Made by a program: the position numbers and the translations under genes. A DNA stretch of 64,000 nt from Vitis vinifera (Eukaryota > Streptophyta > Magnoliopsida > Vitales > Vitaceae): positions 8,970,501 to 9,034,500 of the forward strand of contig NC_081822.1 in the NCBI RefSeq assembly GCF_030704535.1, written 5' to 3'. Below are positions 33,034 to 44,184 of this stretch, piece after piece. How positions within the stretch are numbered: the first letter of the stretch is position 1; each line of letters starts with the position of its first letter. A model generated the notes under the pieces. That model was not told where the DNA came from and did not search any database. It saw only the letters and a program-made list of their open reading frames with translations.

Positions 33034-35612
33034 GTCACCTGAAGAACCTTGTACATGCAGGCTTTTGGACCACCAGAAAAAGATGCAAAGACAACTGGGC
33101 ATGGCCTAGTCTTTAGCTCCTTCATATCCAATGAAAAGAAAATGATATCAGTTAACCTTACTCTATGCGTAAGTTTTCTCCAAAAGAAAATCCTAAGCTT
33201 GAGGATAGATATGTTTTGACTAATAAAAAAGAGAAGATTACACTGAAAAAATTTATTTAACATATTGCATCACGGCAGATCAAGGAAGTTGTTTTCTCAT
33301 CGGAGTCCCACAATATGGGAACAGAATTGACAAAGCTATGCTAATTTTCAACTCCCAATTTTTTATTTGCCATTTGTGAGGATTCCCACCCATATTTTCA
33401 CGGTTTTTCAAACTTGAGGAGGCCTTGTAACAGATCATAACCCTATAGACATTCATTCAGAATATCATCTAGGCAAACTAAATATAAAGACATCAATTTG
33501 TAGTTGGTGATATAACAGCACTAACCTTAACAAGCTCATTAAGAATGTCAGACGCCAGGGATGTGGCCTTCTCAGGAAAGAATCTGCACATCTTAGAAAT
33601 TATACTCATCAAATCCAAATTAAACCACAAAGAAAAACAGAGAAGAAAAGAAAATACAACTATGATAACTGGATTTGTTTGGATGGGTGAATCCTGGAAA
33701 TATTGAAAAAGTGCCAATTATTTGTGCTCTTTCAGTATAACACTAGCAACTTCTGAGTTATGATCATGAGTATGCACTTTTCCAAACAATTCATGATGGA
33801 TTCCATTTTTCTTTTTTGGAATGACACTTTCCCAGTAAAATGCTGCACATAACATCCAGCTGTCATTCTAACATTTCATCAATAATATAGCTCACTAACC
33901 TTACAATCTTAATGATGATAAGCTTCGCCCATCAATATAACACAATTGTTTTCTGATTTGATCTGATAAAAACCGTGGGACTTTAATGGTCTTAGCAATC
34001 AATTTATGTCAAAGAATTTAGCATACAAATGAGAGTCACAAGATAAACCCAAGAATATTAGTCATTGGGAGACGTCCTGTAACAAGCCCACTTAATCATT
34101 CACTCCATGGTATGTTCTATGCTGAAAGGATCCATCTCAGGATCAATAGAAACCAATAATCTTCTCAACAGCAAGAGTTCAATGCACTCAAATATTAACT
34201 GTTGTTCTTCCTTGCTGGACGTCAGATTATAGGATCTCAAGTTGGTCAGTGCTTCCATTCCATCCACTTGAATTATAGTTATGTGGTATGCTTCTATAAC
34301 ACCCCAATTGTTAGTTCTTTACTGGCAACAGTTTTGGACCATGTTGGGGAATGCTTCCAGTGCACTTTTAGTTAAAATTCTAGAAAGGAGAAAAATATAA
34401 GTAGATGCTTCATTGTGAATAGTAAATATATTATTGCCCATCCATGATGGCACAATTTATCCACTTTAAGCTATCATATTATAAGTAATGCACATTCCTT
34501 AGTTAAACTACACTAGTGGATTCAGATTTCATTGACACACTGGAATTCTTGTTTTTGATCTTAATTAACAACTATAAGAACATTATGCATCTATCTTTCT
34601 ACCCGATACATGATTCTTATAACAGTCTACTGAGACTGCATCAATCTGTCAACCATGAACCCAGATTTCAGTCACTGTCTTTCAAGAAACAGACCTGGGC
34701 TTATAAACTGTCCCCATTACAGCATTTTCAATGCAGAAAACAATTCCTATTCTTTATAAACAACTACAAGAACATTATGCATCTTTCTACCCAATACATG
34801 ATTCTGTATAACAGTCTAGTGAGACTGCATCAATCTGTCAACCATGAACCCAGATTTCAGTCACTGTCTTTCAAGATTGTTTCAAGAAACAGACTTGGGC
34901 TTATAAACTGTCCCCATTGCAGCATTTTCAACGCAGAATGCAATTCCTATTCTTCAACAGTTTTCTTAGATTAAAAGTGATTGTTTGTTACCAGAACTCA
35001 TAGATTAAAAGTTATTGTTTCTTACCAGAACTCATCAATCTTAGCAACGAGTCAAACTAACTTATGGCTCAACGTCAAAAGGTACATTCCATTGAAGTCT
35101 TTTACATCACAACATCTTAAAGAAACTAAAATTTACAGTACCGTGACTACAAGCTAGCTAGTATGGAAGTACCATTCATCATCCGCACCCTTTTAAATTT
35201 CACCAGAAATCAGATTTCTGAGAAACCCAACAGAGAAGGAAAATTAAATTACAAATTCGGAAACTCAGAGCGACCCTATTTTTGGCAACTGAGTCAGACC
35301 CAAGGGAGACAACAAATATCAGATAATGAAACCTAACTCCTGTATTACCAATCAAAGCATCAAACAGTCAAACCTACAGAAAAAATTTGAGGATCGGAGG
35401 AAAAAATACCAAATTGAGGATAAGTGGACATACACATTGAGAAATTCTGGATGGCAAATGAGGGAATTCCAACCCAGAGACGAGTAGAGCTGCACATAGT
35501 TCTTCAAGTGCTTCTCCTGACTCGACATCCATGCGAATACCACCACGATTCCTTCAATCTTCCCAGCCGTCTCATTTCTTCCCCAATAAAACTTACCCCC
35601 AAACCCCCACAT
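30327..35612 (-). CDS. DUF829 / TMEM53-like alpha/beta-hydrolase-fold protein
   Basis: Seven exons on the minus strand: 35612-35434, 33583-33526, 33119-33039, 32843-32808, 32551-32312, 32229-32088, 30817-30327; phases close to 408 residues. The family (Pfam DUF829, related to animal TMEM53) has an alpha/beta-hydrolase fold; substrates in plants are unknown. Visible parts: IEGIVVVFAWMSSQEKHLKN near the N terminus, a nucleophile elbow SFSGG with S94, an acidic loop SEDDDLAP with candidate aspartates 211-213, and SSPH with H244, so a Ser-Asp-His triad appears intact. The long last exon has a helical region (LLEKAAIIYSQRIRRLE) and ends in a basic CIRRSRL tail typical of plant members. No obvious signal peptide or membrane segment in the first exon. 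The intron before the last exon contains a 137-bp duplication. Confidence 0.9.
31582..31855. repeat. Tandem duplication, period 137 bp, in DUF829 intron
   Basis: Units both contain CCAAATCACATG, CCTCAGAATTTCTTTTATTG, CCTAAAC, TTTGATTGGAAAGGACATTC and AACTATTACCAGGGAAGGAG with few differences. Lies in the intron between the exons at 30817-30327 and 32229-32088. Confidence 0.93.
32996..33033. repeat. (GA)n microsatellite touching a splice donor
   Basis: GA run that, on the minus strand, reads CTCTCT starting a few bases after the GTGACC donor of the exon at 33119-33039 of the DUF829 gene. Unusual placement; see findings. Confidence 0.92.
34567..34950. repeat. Tandem duplication, period 192 bp, in DUF829 intron 1
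   Basis: Units start AACAACTATAAGAACATTAT (34567) and AACAACTACAAGAACATTAT (34759) and share CTGCATCAATCTGTCAACCA and GGGCTTATAAACTGTCCCCA. A few substitutions and small indels separate them. The apparent long frame across the region is a by-product of the duplication. Confidence 0.93.
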
Positions 35613-37457
35613 CTCCTCCTTATTTTCCCCAGGAAAAAAAAAATCAGGAAAAATTTTGGGGACTTAAGAATAAGACTCCAACCAAGAACAATGACTCGCG
35701 CTTGACCAGGGAATTTCCTAGAATTGCCAATGGGCGAAATACGGAGGGGTTAAAGGCGCAAAGCCTCTTCCTTATTTTGTCTCGAATGAACTTGCAGTTG
35801 TTCATACCACTTTTGGACAATTGGACGGATTTTCTGCCGTCGTAAATTGTAAAAGCCTAAAATCTGTCCCACCACCTACTTGTGGCCGTGAAAGGTGTGC
35901 CACATCCAGCGTGGGGTCTTGGTTATGGCTGTCCAGATCGACTATCCATGTACGACAATGCCCCCTCTGATTTTCTTTGCGTGACGTGTCAATTTCCCAT
36001 CGGTAGTTGATGTCTTTATTGCAGGTGACTAAAAATGTTATGATTGTAGACGATTAAAATCCTCCTAAAACGCCTTTGAATGATCGGACTTCGTGATTTG
36101 TCACGTTCTTATCTTTCCAAAAATCCTCATAATCTATGGGTAAAAGATCAACTCAGATGAACATAGACCAAGTATTTTCAAGGACTAAATATTAAATGAT
36201 TCTTATTGGATAAGTCTAACAAAGGATTAGAGTACCTTTAAGGAGAGGTCCTACCTCCTACCAAATAAGTAATCAAGGCTGGGCTTGCATTATTTGATGT
36301 CGCTATCGCGTGCCATACCATATACGGCCTATCCAAATGCAGTAGATGCATCATTTTCTGGCGCAACGAAACTCCTTACACCTCCACCAAACTGTCTTCC
36401 CTTTCCTTCTGAGCTGACGTATTAATCAGGTGAAAAAGACCCTTCATTTAAATAAATAAAAAATCGATGCGTGAGCTAGATCCATTTATGCCCCACCTTG
36501 ACCTAAATTTTTCCATTTTTTTCTGTAAAAAAATTTAATGAGCTTGCGTGGGATTGCAAAAGACTACTAAAAATAATCAGTTTATAAAGACAAATAAGGA
36601 ACACAAGACTTTTAAACAAGTTCATGGCTCCTCGACCCAGATGCAAGTAGGTAGATCATTGATCCTGAATCCATTCAACTTTCCTAACTCCTCCTGGGAT
36701 GCTTTCTTTAAACCTATCTAAATTCTTAACAATTCAAAAATGGTCAATGGAATATATACCATCTGACGGTGATTGTATCTGATCAATGGCAGTAAATCCA
36801 AATTAGGGGCAAATTAGTTTTCAGTAAGCACAAATAGCAAGGGCCACTTGTCCTCTCATGGAGCCGGACCTTCAATAAGTTAAGGTTCACCAACTTGTGG
36901 CACATAACAAAATATTTTAAAGGCTCCGAGTTCAAACGTAGTTAACCATCTCTTGCATTGCATATGACCGCCCGTTCCAGCTCACAGAATTCACTGGTGT
37001 TTGCCTCCCCATCCAATCAGCAACAAGAAGTTGAAAGCCCGGTTGTTACTAATGATCATATTAATCAGGGGATCACATTCTGAACTTTCCAGAGAAGTAA
37101 TGTCCAAAAGCGTGCCATTTGCTCCTCCTATTTTCTCAACCACTTGTTGGTTCTGCGGCTAAAATATAACATTCTGTGTATGATCAACAAAATTTTGCAG
37201 CATCCAAGAGATGTTGATGGACACAATCCCAGCACACCTTATTCAAGCACATTGTTGAGAACAGTGAAAATGATTATAGGACTGGTACAAAACCACCGGC
37301 ATTGCCAATCTGATTTGAAGATGATGGTCTATTGGTAGAGATTAGGAATTGGGGCTAAAAGCAACACAACCTTGAACCACAATCCCATGTTTGATATTTG
37401 ATGAGGCTGGCAAGACATTCTTTATGGAAGCCATGGTAGCAACAGGCCAAATAAATA
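35613..37457. other. Intergenic region: DUF829 promoter and ORC2 downstream sequence
   Basis: No supported gene. The left part should be leader and promoter of the DUF829 gene; short frames at 35424-35845 overlap its antisense. The right end near 37140-37457 is presumably the ORC2 3' untranslated region. Confidence 0.55.
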
Positions 37458-40400
37458 CTATTGACTGATATCTTGCAGAAGTTTTTCAAGCGCTTCAGTT
37501 GCAAGAGGGATGTACAAGCAGTCCTGACCATCAGAATGTCTCCTGGTTTTGATCAACTCATGATCTTTGAATTCTGTCAAATGAGAGTTCAGTGTAATCT
37601 GGCTACTCACCAGAAAGCGCTCTCGACAGATACTGTACAAATTGTTGACAGGCATCCCTGAAGAAAAATGTAACAAGATATGAGGAATCTGAGACAGAAA
37701 GATAATGCTATGAAGTATGTGTAGCTACTTGCCCTCTTCATCAGGATGTGCCAGTTGATGTTCTGCAAGAACTTTGAATACACTCTGGGCATTGGGCGTC
37801 AAACTCTGAAGAACTATTGCAGCTGTTTTGGCACTTTGGGCAGTGCCTCCATGAGCAAGAATCAAAGGGTAGAATATTCCCTCAGCCTTGTATGGCACAA
37901 AGGTAGGGACATGATACCAGCACCAGTTGAACTGTGTATGAACCATCTTCTTGTCCCATACTACCAGCAAACACAAATATGGTGTTAATAGATATAAACT
38001 TTGTTAAGGAAATATAGATGTTCCATAATGTTAGACATTGCTGCTTATCATGAAATATTGCCCAAGTAGCTTTCAAGAAAAAGAAAAGAGGAGAAAGAAA
38101 TTCCCACGGCTAGAATTAACAATCAAATATGAAAATGTCATTCAACAGAAGCTATGCAAAACGCAATGGCATAGTAGGAAACTGAACATTGCTTATTCTC
38201 TATGAAATGATAACGGCTTGCAAGAAAATACTTACATAGAGGTGCGTTCACATGGTCAATAGAAGCAACCATACGGATGTGGGAACAAGCAGCAACACGT
38301 GCAAGGTATTGTTGAGTATCAGAGTCTCGTAATCCAGGTCCATCAATGTTGTGAATGACAACACAAACAAAACAATCATTTTTCTCCGAGTGTGACCCAT
38401 CCATAAAAGCAAGAAGATCATCCATGGATCGAGAATTAAATGGCTGTTGAACTTTTGGGAAATCCCCTGAAGGAGTGCGTCTGGTTTTCAATTGATCCCA
38501 TAGAGCTTCAGCTATGGCTGTCACAGCCTACCATGCAAAATGATAGTGATTTAATTGAATGTGAAGTGGACAAATAGTCAATATAATTAACTTGAATGAT
38601 GACCCAAGCAAATGCTTATACTGTGTGGTACATAGGTTAAAGAAATGACTGGAGGAAATATGTGTAGCATACAGGTTAAACTACAAGTTATTAAACCACT
38701 ACATATAAAAATGCAGATACATGGTTGGGTCAATGATTGAAGGCAAATTCCATGCAATTGGTTAATATAGTGATAAAACAATTCACTTGAGTCTAGCAAC
38801 AGGAAAATATTTGAACTAAGCTAGTTATTAGATGCGAGCATATTCAGCACAGGAAAGAGAATCCCATTTCAAGAGAAAGGTAAATGCAAAAGATCCAGTT
38901 CTATATAAAAAAAAAAAAACAGGAAAAAAAAACCACCATCTTGTAATTAATATGAAATTAGGAATATCAATGCCTACCAAACCAATTAGATGGCTCTCTA
39001 TTCCAAATTATGATAGCTTCACTCAATAATGTGTGGCAATTAAAAGTCTAAACATTACTTAATCCCTGGCTGAAAAACGAAGCCAACCTTGTTTTCATAC
39101 TCTAACGTGAACAAAAGGCTATTAGCGCCTTAGTTACATTCTTCCTTGCATGGCATTGTGACACCAATAGCACTAGATCATTGACTTGAACAGGAGAAAA
39201 AAAATACAAAAACCCAGTGAAGACTATAAGTGGCATAAGAGAAACAAAAGTACAAAGAAACCCAAATAAGTTACAATCTCAACTAATTTGACACAAATAA
39301 TATCAACTTTCTTGCTTTTTTTCCCAACAACAGTAGAGTTGCAGGTTAGGGGCATTTAAGCCTTGACAAAAACTCCATGCCCAGTTATAATCATAATCAT
39401 TGGAAAAACAATAATTGTGTCAAATATATTATTCTGGAAAGTCAATTCTGCTAATAGGGCATTCAAGATTAGCTAATATCAACTTTCTTGCTCTATCTTT
39501 CAGTTAATATCTTGCTACCTTAGCAAGAACCGCAGCAAGAGAAACTAAATCTAATAAACAATAAATGGACATTTTAGTAAATTTAAAGGAACTAATCTAC
39601 TGAATTCTTATCAACCTTAACAAAAATCATTTTAGTAAATGCATCAGATGAATAGCCATATTCACCATCATAACACTACTACTAGCCCTGTCACGAAGAC
39701 TAACATTCTCAACATCACTATTCGCACACTCCTATCATCGACACAATCACCAAATCAACCTTGCGCCTCTGCATATCGTGTTCACACATTAAATTTTCCT
39801 GCCCATTTGAGTCTGTATAGAAAACCTAATATAACCTCTTTGTTATGGCCTTCCTCATACACAAAACTCTTTTCTGGACATGTTCCTATTATAGTCCACA
39901 AGATGTGCACACTAGTAAAAACAATGGCAGTACAAAAGCTCAAGGATATGAGCATTGGCTGTAACTTTACTTTGGTGTGTCCAATGTACAGAGCCGATAT
40001 GTTTTTTAACGATGTCTACCATTGCAACTAAACTTATAATCCTAGAAAAATGCAAAAAGGCAAGAGAAACGCGTACCACTATAAAATAGAATCCAAGTAG
40101 CAATACCTGTTTTATATTGATTGACTGAAGATACCCATTGATTACCAGAACAGCACATTCAGTAAGTGCTGTTGAAGCAAAATCCTCGATCAAGGCCTTC
40201 TTAGATCCAAATCCATACATCAAAAGACCAAATCCACACCTGAAATTTTGTTAAAAATAATATGATAAGAATAAACACATGTAAAGATATGCTTTTAAAA
40301 AAAAATGTAGAATGTAATTAGACCTCAATCTCTGTAAAGATATGCTTTTAAAAGACTTTAGAATGTAATTAGACCTCAATCTCTACTATATGCATGTCAT

Positions 40401-41580
40401 ACATGTCAATCAATCAAGAACGTTGAATTAGGAACCTACACTCCACAAATCAGCCTGATCAGATGACATGAAGGATAGATCCAAATGACTTGTCAAAAAA
40501 AAGAAATGATGAATCCAAATTAATTATAGCAACAGCAGTTAAACAATTTTCCATTCTTCTGCAGACAATAACAGGGAACCATATTTCCATATGACATTGC
40601 TCCTAATCTTCCCTCATCTAGGTCAAATAACTCAATCATAACAAATCTCTTTTGTGATGATGAATATCCAACAAGCAACATATAGTAGTAAGTAATAACA
40701 TCCAATTTGTTACATGCGTAAGTGCACAACTAAATTGGCAGAACTCCAAGAATTCAGAAGAAACCTTCCTATGAAGTATCAACACTCAAATTATTAGTAA
40801 AAACCTCATTTCAATGTCCTCAGACGATCAAACGCTCAAAAAATCACTAGCAAAAATTAGCTACATCAGGAGTCCAGATAAATACAGCAAAGGCAATTCT
40901 AACACTTCTAAATTCCCATCCACCGACAACAAGGTCCGTACCTTAGCTCAAATACCCATTTAGGGTATAAACTTTTATAACTGTTCAACAAAGAGCCGAT
41001 CTCCTTTTCATGTTTGGATTCAATACTACGTGCTGCTGCTCTTAGCTCCTGCACTCAGTAATAAAAAAATGCCATTTACATTTAGGCTCTGTTTGGTTGC
41101 CCCAAACAATGAAAAAAGACTGAGAAGAAGGAAAGTGAATTTTTTTGAAACTTTGGGATAGTACATAAGAAACCGCAGCCCAAAGTTAACTCAGTCAAGC
41201 AAAAGAACAAAATTCAACGAAATTGATCTTTTCGTTTCCTTGATTAAGCCTAAAAATTCTCTTTTTTTTTTTTTTTTTTTTCCCTCCTTCGGACTTAATT
41301 CTAATTTTATTTTCCTTTCTACTTACTCCATTTTCAGCTTCTCGTAATACCAAAATAACGGAGAAAAAAATGTCCCATTCTCATTTCCTTTTCTTTTCTC
41401 CTCTATTTCTCAGCAACCAAATGAACAATAAAAAATAAATAAATAGAGGACCTGTTCGTCAACGAGCTCGATGTCAGATAGCTTCCGGGATGATTTCTTT
41501 CCAGATCCACCCAACTCTTTGGCGATAAAATAGTTTCTAGCGAATCCGAATTCCTCATCTTCGCCGTAGTTTCCCTCCAT
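37458..41580 (-). CDS. ORC2: Origin recognition complex subunit 2
   Basis: Six exons on the minus strand: 41580-41452, 41048-40942, 40239-40107, 38527-38236, 37960-37733, 37657-37458; phases close to 362 residues against 363 recalled for Arabidopsis ORC2. ORC2 is a core subunit of the six-protein complex that marks replication origins and loads MCM helicases in the nucleus. Start chosen at the ATG giving [18 protein letters not shown], as in relatives; the frame upstream lacks an ATG. Conserved blocks: [83 protein letters not shown] (C-terminal winged-helix region). The intron between the last two exons, 37658-37732, begins GCAAGT rather than GT. Most likely single copy and functional. Confidence 0.96.
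37658..37732 (-). other. GC-AG intron of ORC2 (75 bp)
   Basis: On the minus strand the exon ends GATGAAGAGG and the intron starts GCAAGT, a perfect donor except for the C at +2; it ends TTCTTCAG. Splicing here keeps the conserved [14 protein letters not shown] reading. The only nearby GT (7 bases further in) would shift the frame. Confidence 0.85.
40281..40386. repeat. Tandem duplication, 2 x 53 bp, in ORC2 intron
   Basis: GTAAAGATATGCTTTTAAAA at 40281 and 40334, each followed by TAGAATGTAATTAGACCTCA. Lies in the intron between the exons at 40239-40107 and 41048-40942. Confidence 0.92.
41091..41424. repeat. Element with GTTTGGTTGC-type inverted ends in ORC2 intron 1
   Basis: Left end GTTTGGTTGC at 41091 and right end CTCAGCAACCAAATGAAC near 41410-41424 form an imperfect inverted pair. 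The inside contains CCCAAAGTTAACTCAGTCAA and a long T run at 41262-41281. It fills most of the 403-bp intron. Same end type as in FLDH intron 1. Confidence 0.55.
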
Positions 41581-44184
41581 GATTCCTATTCCAACTGCCA
41601 AACAGATCGTAAGCCCTAATCACTGGATGGAAATAAAGCGGAGAGACCAAATAAAATTTTTCTCGCAATGCAGAACCCCTAGTATGTTTCCCGCGCTTTT
41701 TCCTTTCTTATGAAGTCAGTTCCTCTGCAATGTAATATTTCTACGGTATTGCATTAAGTCAAGGGTTTAGATACTCTACATCGCACTGATGTGTTTTGAC
41801 GCGCCCATTTGGAAATGATTCAAATTTCAAGCACCTTCCTTTCAATTTTCACGGGAAAAAGATCAAACTCCTAATTATTTTTATGCAAGTGTATTAAATT
41901 TTAAATTTTCATTTTATTATTATTATTATTAAAAAATAGCGTATCAAAACACATATTTTCAAATTACTTCCTTAATTCAAAGTTAATCCTTCAATATAAT
42001 TTAAACCTTAATTCAATCCTGATATAAGGTTATAATTAAGGCATATTCAAACAAGTTGTTTTTTAAAATTAGAAAATATTAACAATATTTACATAATATA
42101 TAATAACTTTTAAATATTTATATTAAAAAATGGTCATTTTTAAAACTATTTAAAAAAATTAAAATGCAAAAAAAAATTATTTCCTCAAAATTTAATTTTT
42201 CTAGAGAGTGATTTTTTAAATATATCATAAATTTGTGATTTTTATAAATAATGTTTTGTTTTTCTATATTTTTTTCATTTTAAAAATAAAAAACACAAAT
42301 AATATAAACTAACATTTAAGGTTTATTTTACAACTGTTTTTGAAAACAATTTTCTATTATTAAAAATTAGAAGATATGAAAACAAGTTTAATAATTAATA
42401 AACTATTTTATGTTATCCATTTTTAAGAATAGAAAACATGATATTTTCAAAAAATATTTTTTTAATATTTTTTACTTTTTTTTGGAATTATTTAAAAATA
42501 GTAATTATAAATAATTAAAATTAAAACATTAAATATATAAATTATTTTTAAAACATATTTTAAAATATTAAAAAATTTTCACTTTCAAATATACTTTTGT
42601 TTTATAAAGCATCGTGGGATAATTTTCAAAAATTAATTTTTTAAAATAATTATCGAGCCTTATTTTTTCTCTTTTTTCTCCTCTAACATATTTTTATTTA
42701 TTTATTAACAATGCAACAATAAAAAATTTGAAGTGCGAGAATCATTGTTCGTTCGAATTTTATATTCTACTCAAAATATTCGATTGCAATTAATTAAATA
42801 TAGCATCGTATCAATTCTAATATTTTAGAATTTGATCCACTTCTTTAAAATTTAGTAATCTCATGGCTGATAGTGTAGCGCATGGTACACAGGCGTTATT
42901 TTAGAAGAAAAAAATCTGCCCCCTACATACTCTTCAGTCTTCACTGTCCATTCGATCCGGCCTCTCGTGTATTTATGGAAAGCACGTGACCCAACTTGCT
43001 TCACTAATGGCAATTGGCAGTAGCCGTCCCCACAAGCGAGCACGAGTCTTCCCCCGAGACACAAGAATAATGGTAATAATATATTGTTTTCGAAATAGGA
43101 TCCAACGGATGAAGGAAAGCACACGTGGCATAAGTCGATTTAATTTTAATTGGTTAAATAAAAATAATTTTTAGAACGGTTTTTATTTAATTTTTATTTT
43201 ATAACTAATTTTTTGTTATGACATTAATTTTGAATCCCCTTGATTCAGAATAAATAATATTTGTAAGATTAAGTGTGATATCATTACAAATTTATTCAAA
43301 AAAATAAAATAAAAAATATAAAAAATAGACATGTTTAAAAAGCAGAAAAATTCGTTCGATTCAGAATAAATAAAATTTACAAGATTAAATGTGATATTAT
43401 TACAAATTTATCCAAATTAAAAATCATATTTTTCATACAAAATAAAAGTAAAAATATAGAAAGTAGAGCCTGCATAAAGGACTTTATTAATGGCATGGTA
43501 GTCAATTAATTACGGTATGAATTTACGATACATTTAAACTCCTCGTACATTTATTCGGTTTAAAGGAACTTATCAAGGAATTAAATGGAGGCAATAATTC
43601 AAATTAGCAAATTTTATATTATATTTTAATATTTTAATTTGGACAGAAGCAAAATACCAAAAATACCCATCAAAATACGGGCGGTCATCCCAAGGTCGTA
43701 CGGTACGCTTAATCCAATGGGACAGAGATTCCACCAATGCACAGCGTTACACCCTAGCGCACGTTAGCACCAGGTTGGTCCGTTTCGCTTGACCCTTGGC
43801 TTAGTCTAGCTCCACCTCCTTTAATGATTGACCACCGAGATGGTGAAAACTAGGGCCACCCAATTAACTCCCGCACAAACCGCGGTACACGTTAGCACAG
43901 AACGCCGTCACTAAACAGCGCATTAAGAGTCTACGACCTTAATACACGACACATTAAGCGACTTCACCACCACCACAACTACTTTTACTGTCGGTTTTCA
44001 GAGCGTCCATTGGCCCCGGAAGCAAAAGCGATTGGGAAACTTCTCTTGTTTTGTGTCGAGAAAAAGGGCGCGTTTGGTTGTAAAGATCGATCCATCGATC
44101 CGTTTCCTGGAATATAGATTCTTGAGAAAATCTTGCAATAGAGAGAGAAAGATGATGATGGGATGAAGGTGAGGGAGGAGGGAG
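41581..44184. other. Divergent intergenic region between ORC2 and the PAN-like gene
   Basis: Flanked by the two start codons, so it must hold both promoters. The ORC2 side is near 41600-41800. 41880-42860 is extremely AT-rich, partly made of GAAAACAATTTTCTAT-type sequence. 43242-43470 has two diverged 116-bp units sharing GATTCAGAATAAATAA. 43660-44184 is GC-richer and should be the promoter and leader of the plus-strand gene. No coding gene seen. Confidence 0.6.
44152..44166 (+). promoter_or_regulatory. Upstream open reading frame in the leader of the PAN-like gene
   Basis: ATGATGATGGGATGA, a four-codon frame 19 bp upstream of the main start. A second ATG at 44163 opens an out-of-frame uORF that overlaps the main start codon. 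If transcription begins upstream, these should lower translation of the main frame. The transcription start is not known. Confidence 0.4.

Noticed and set aside
34516-34974. 152-residue open frame on the plus strand
   Set aside because: It is created by a 192-bp tandem duplication inside intron 1 of the DUF829 gene, so the peptide repeats itself and has no domain.
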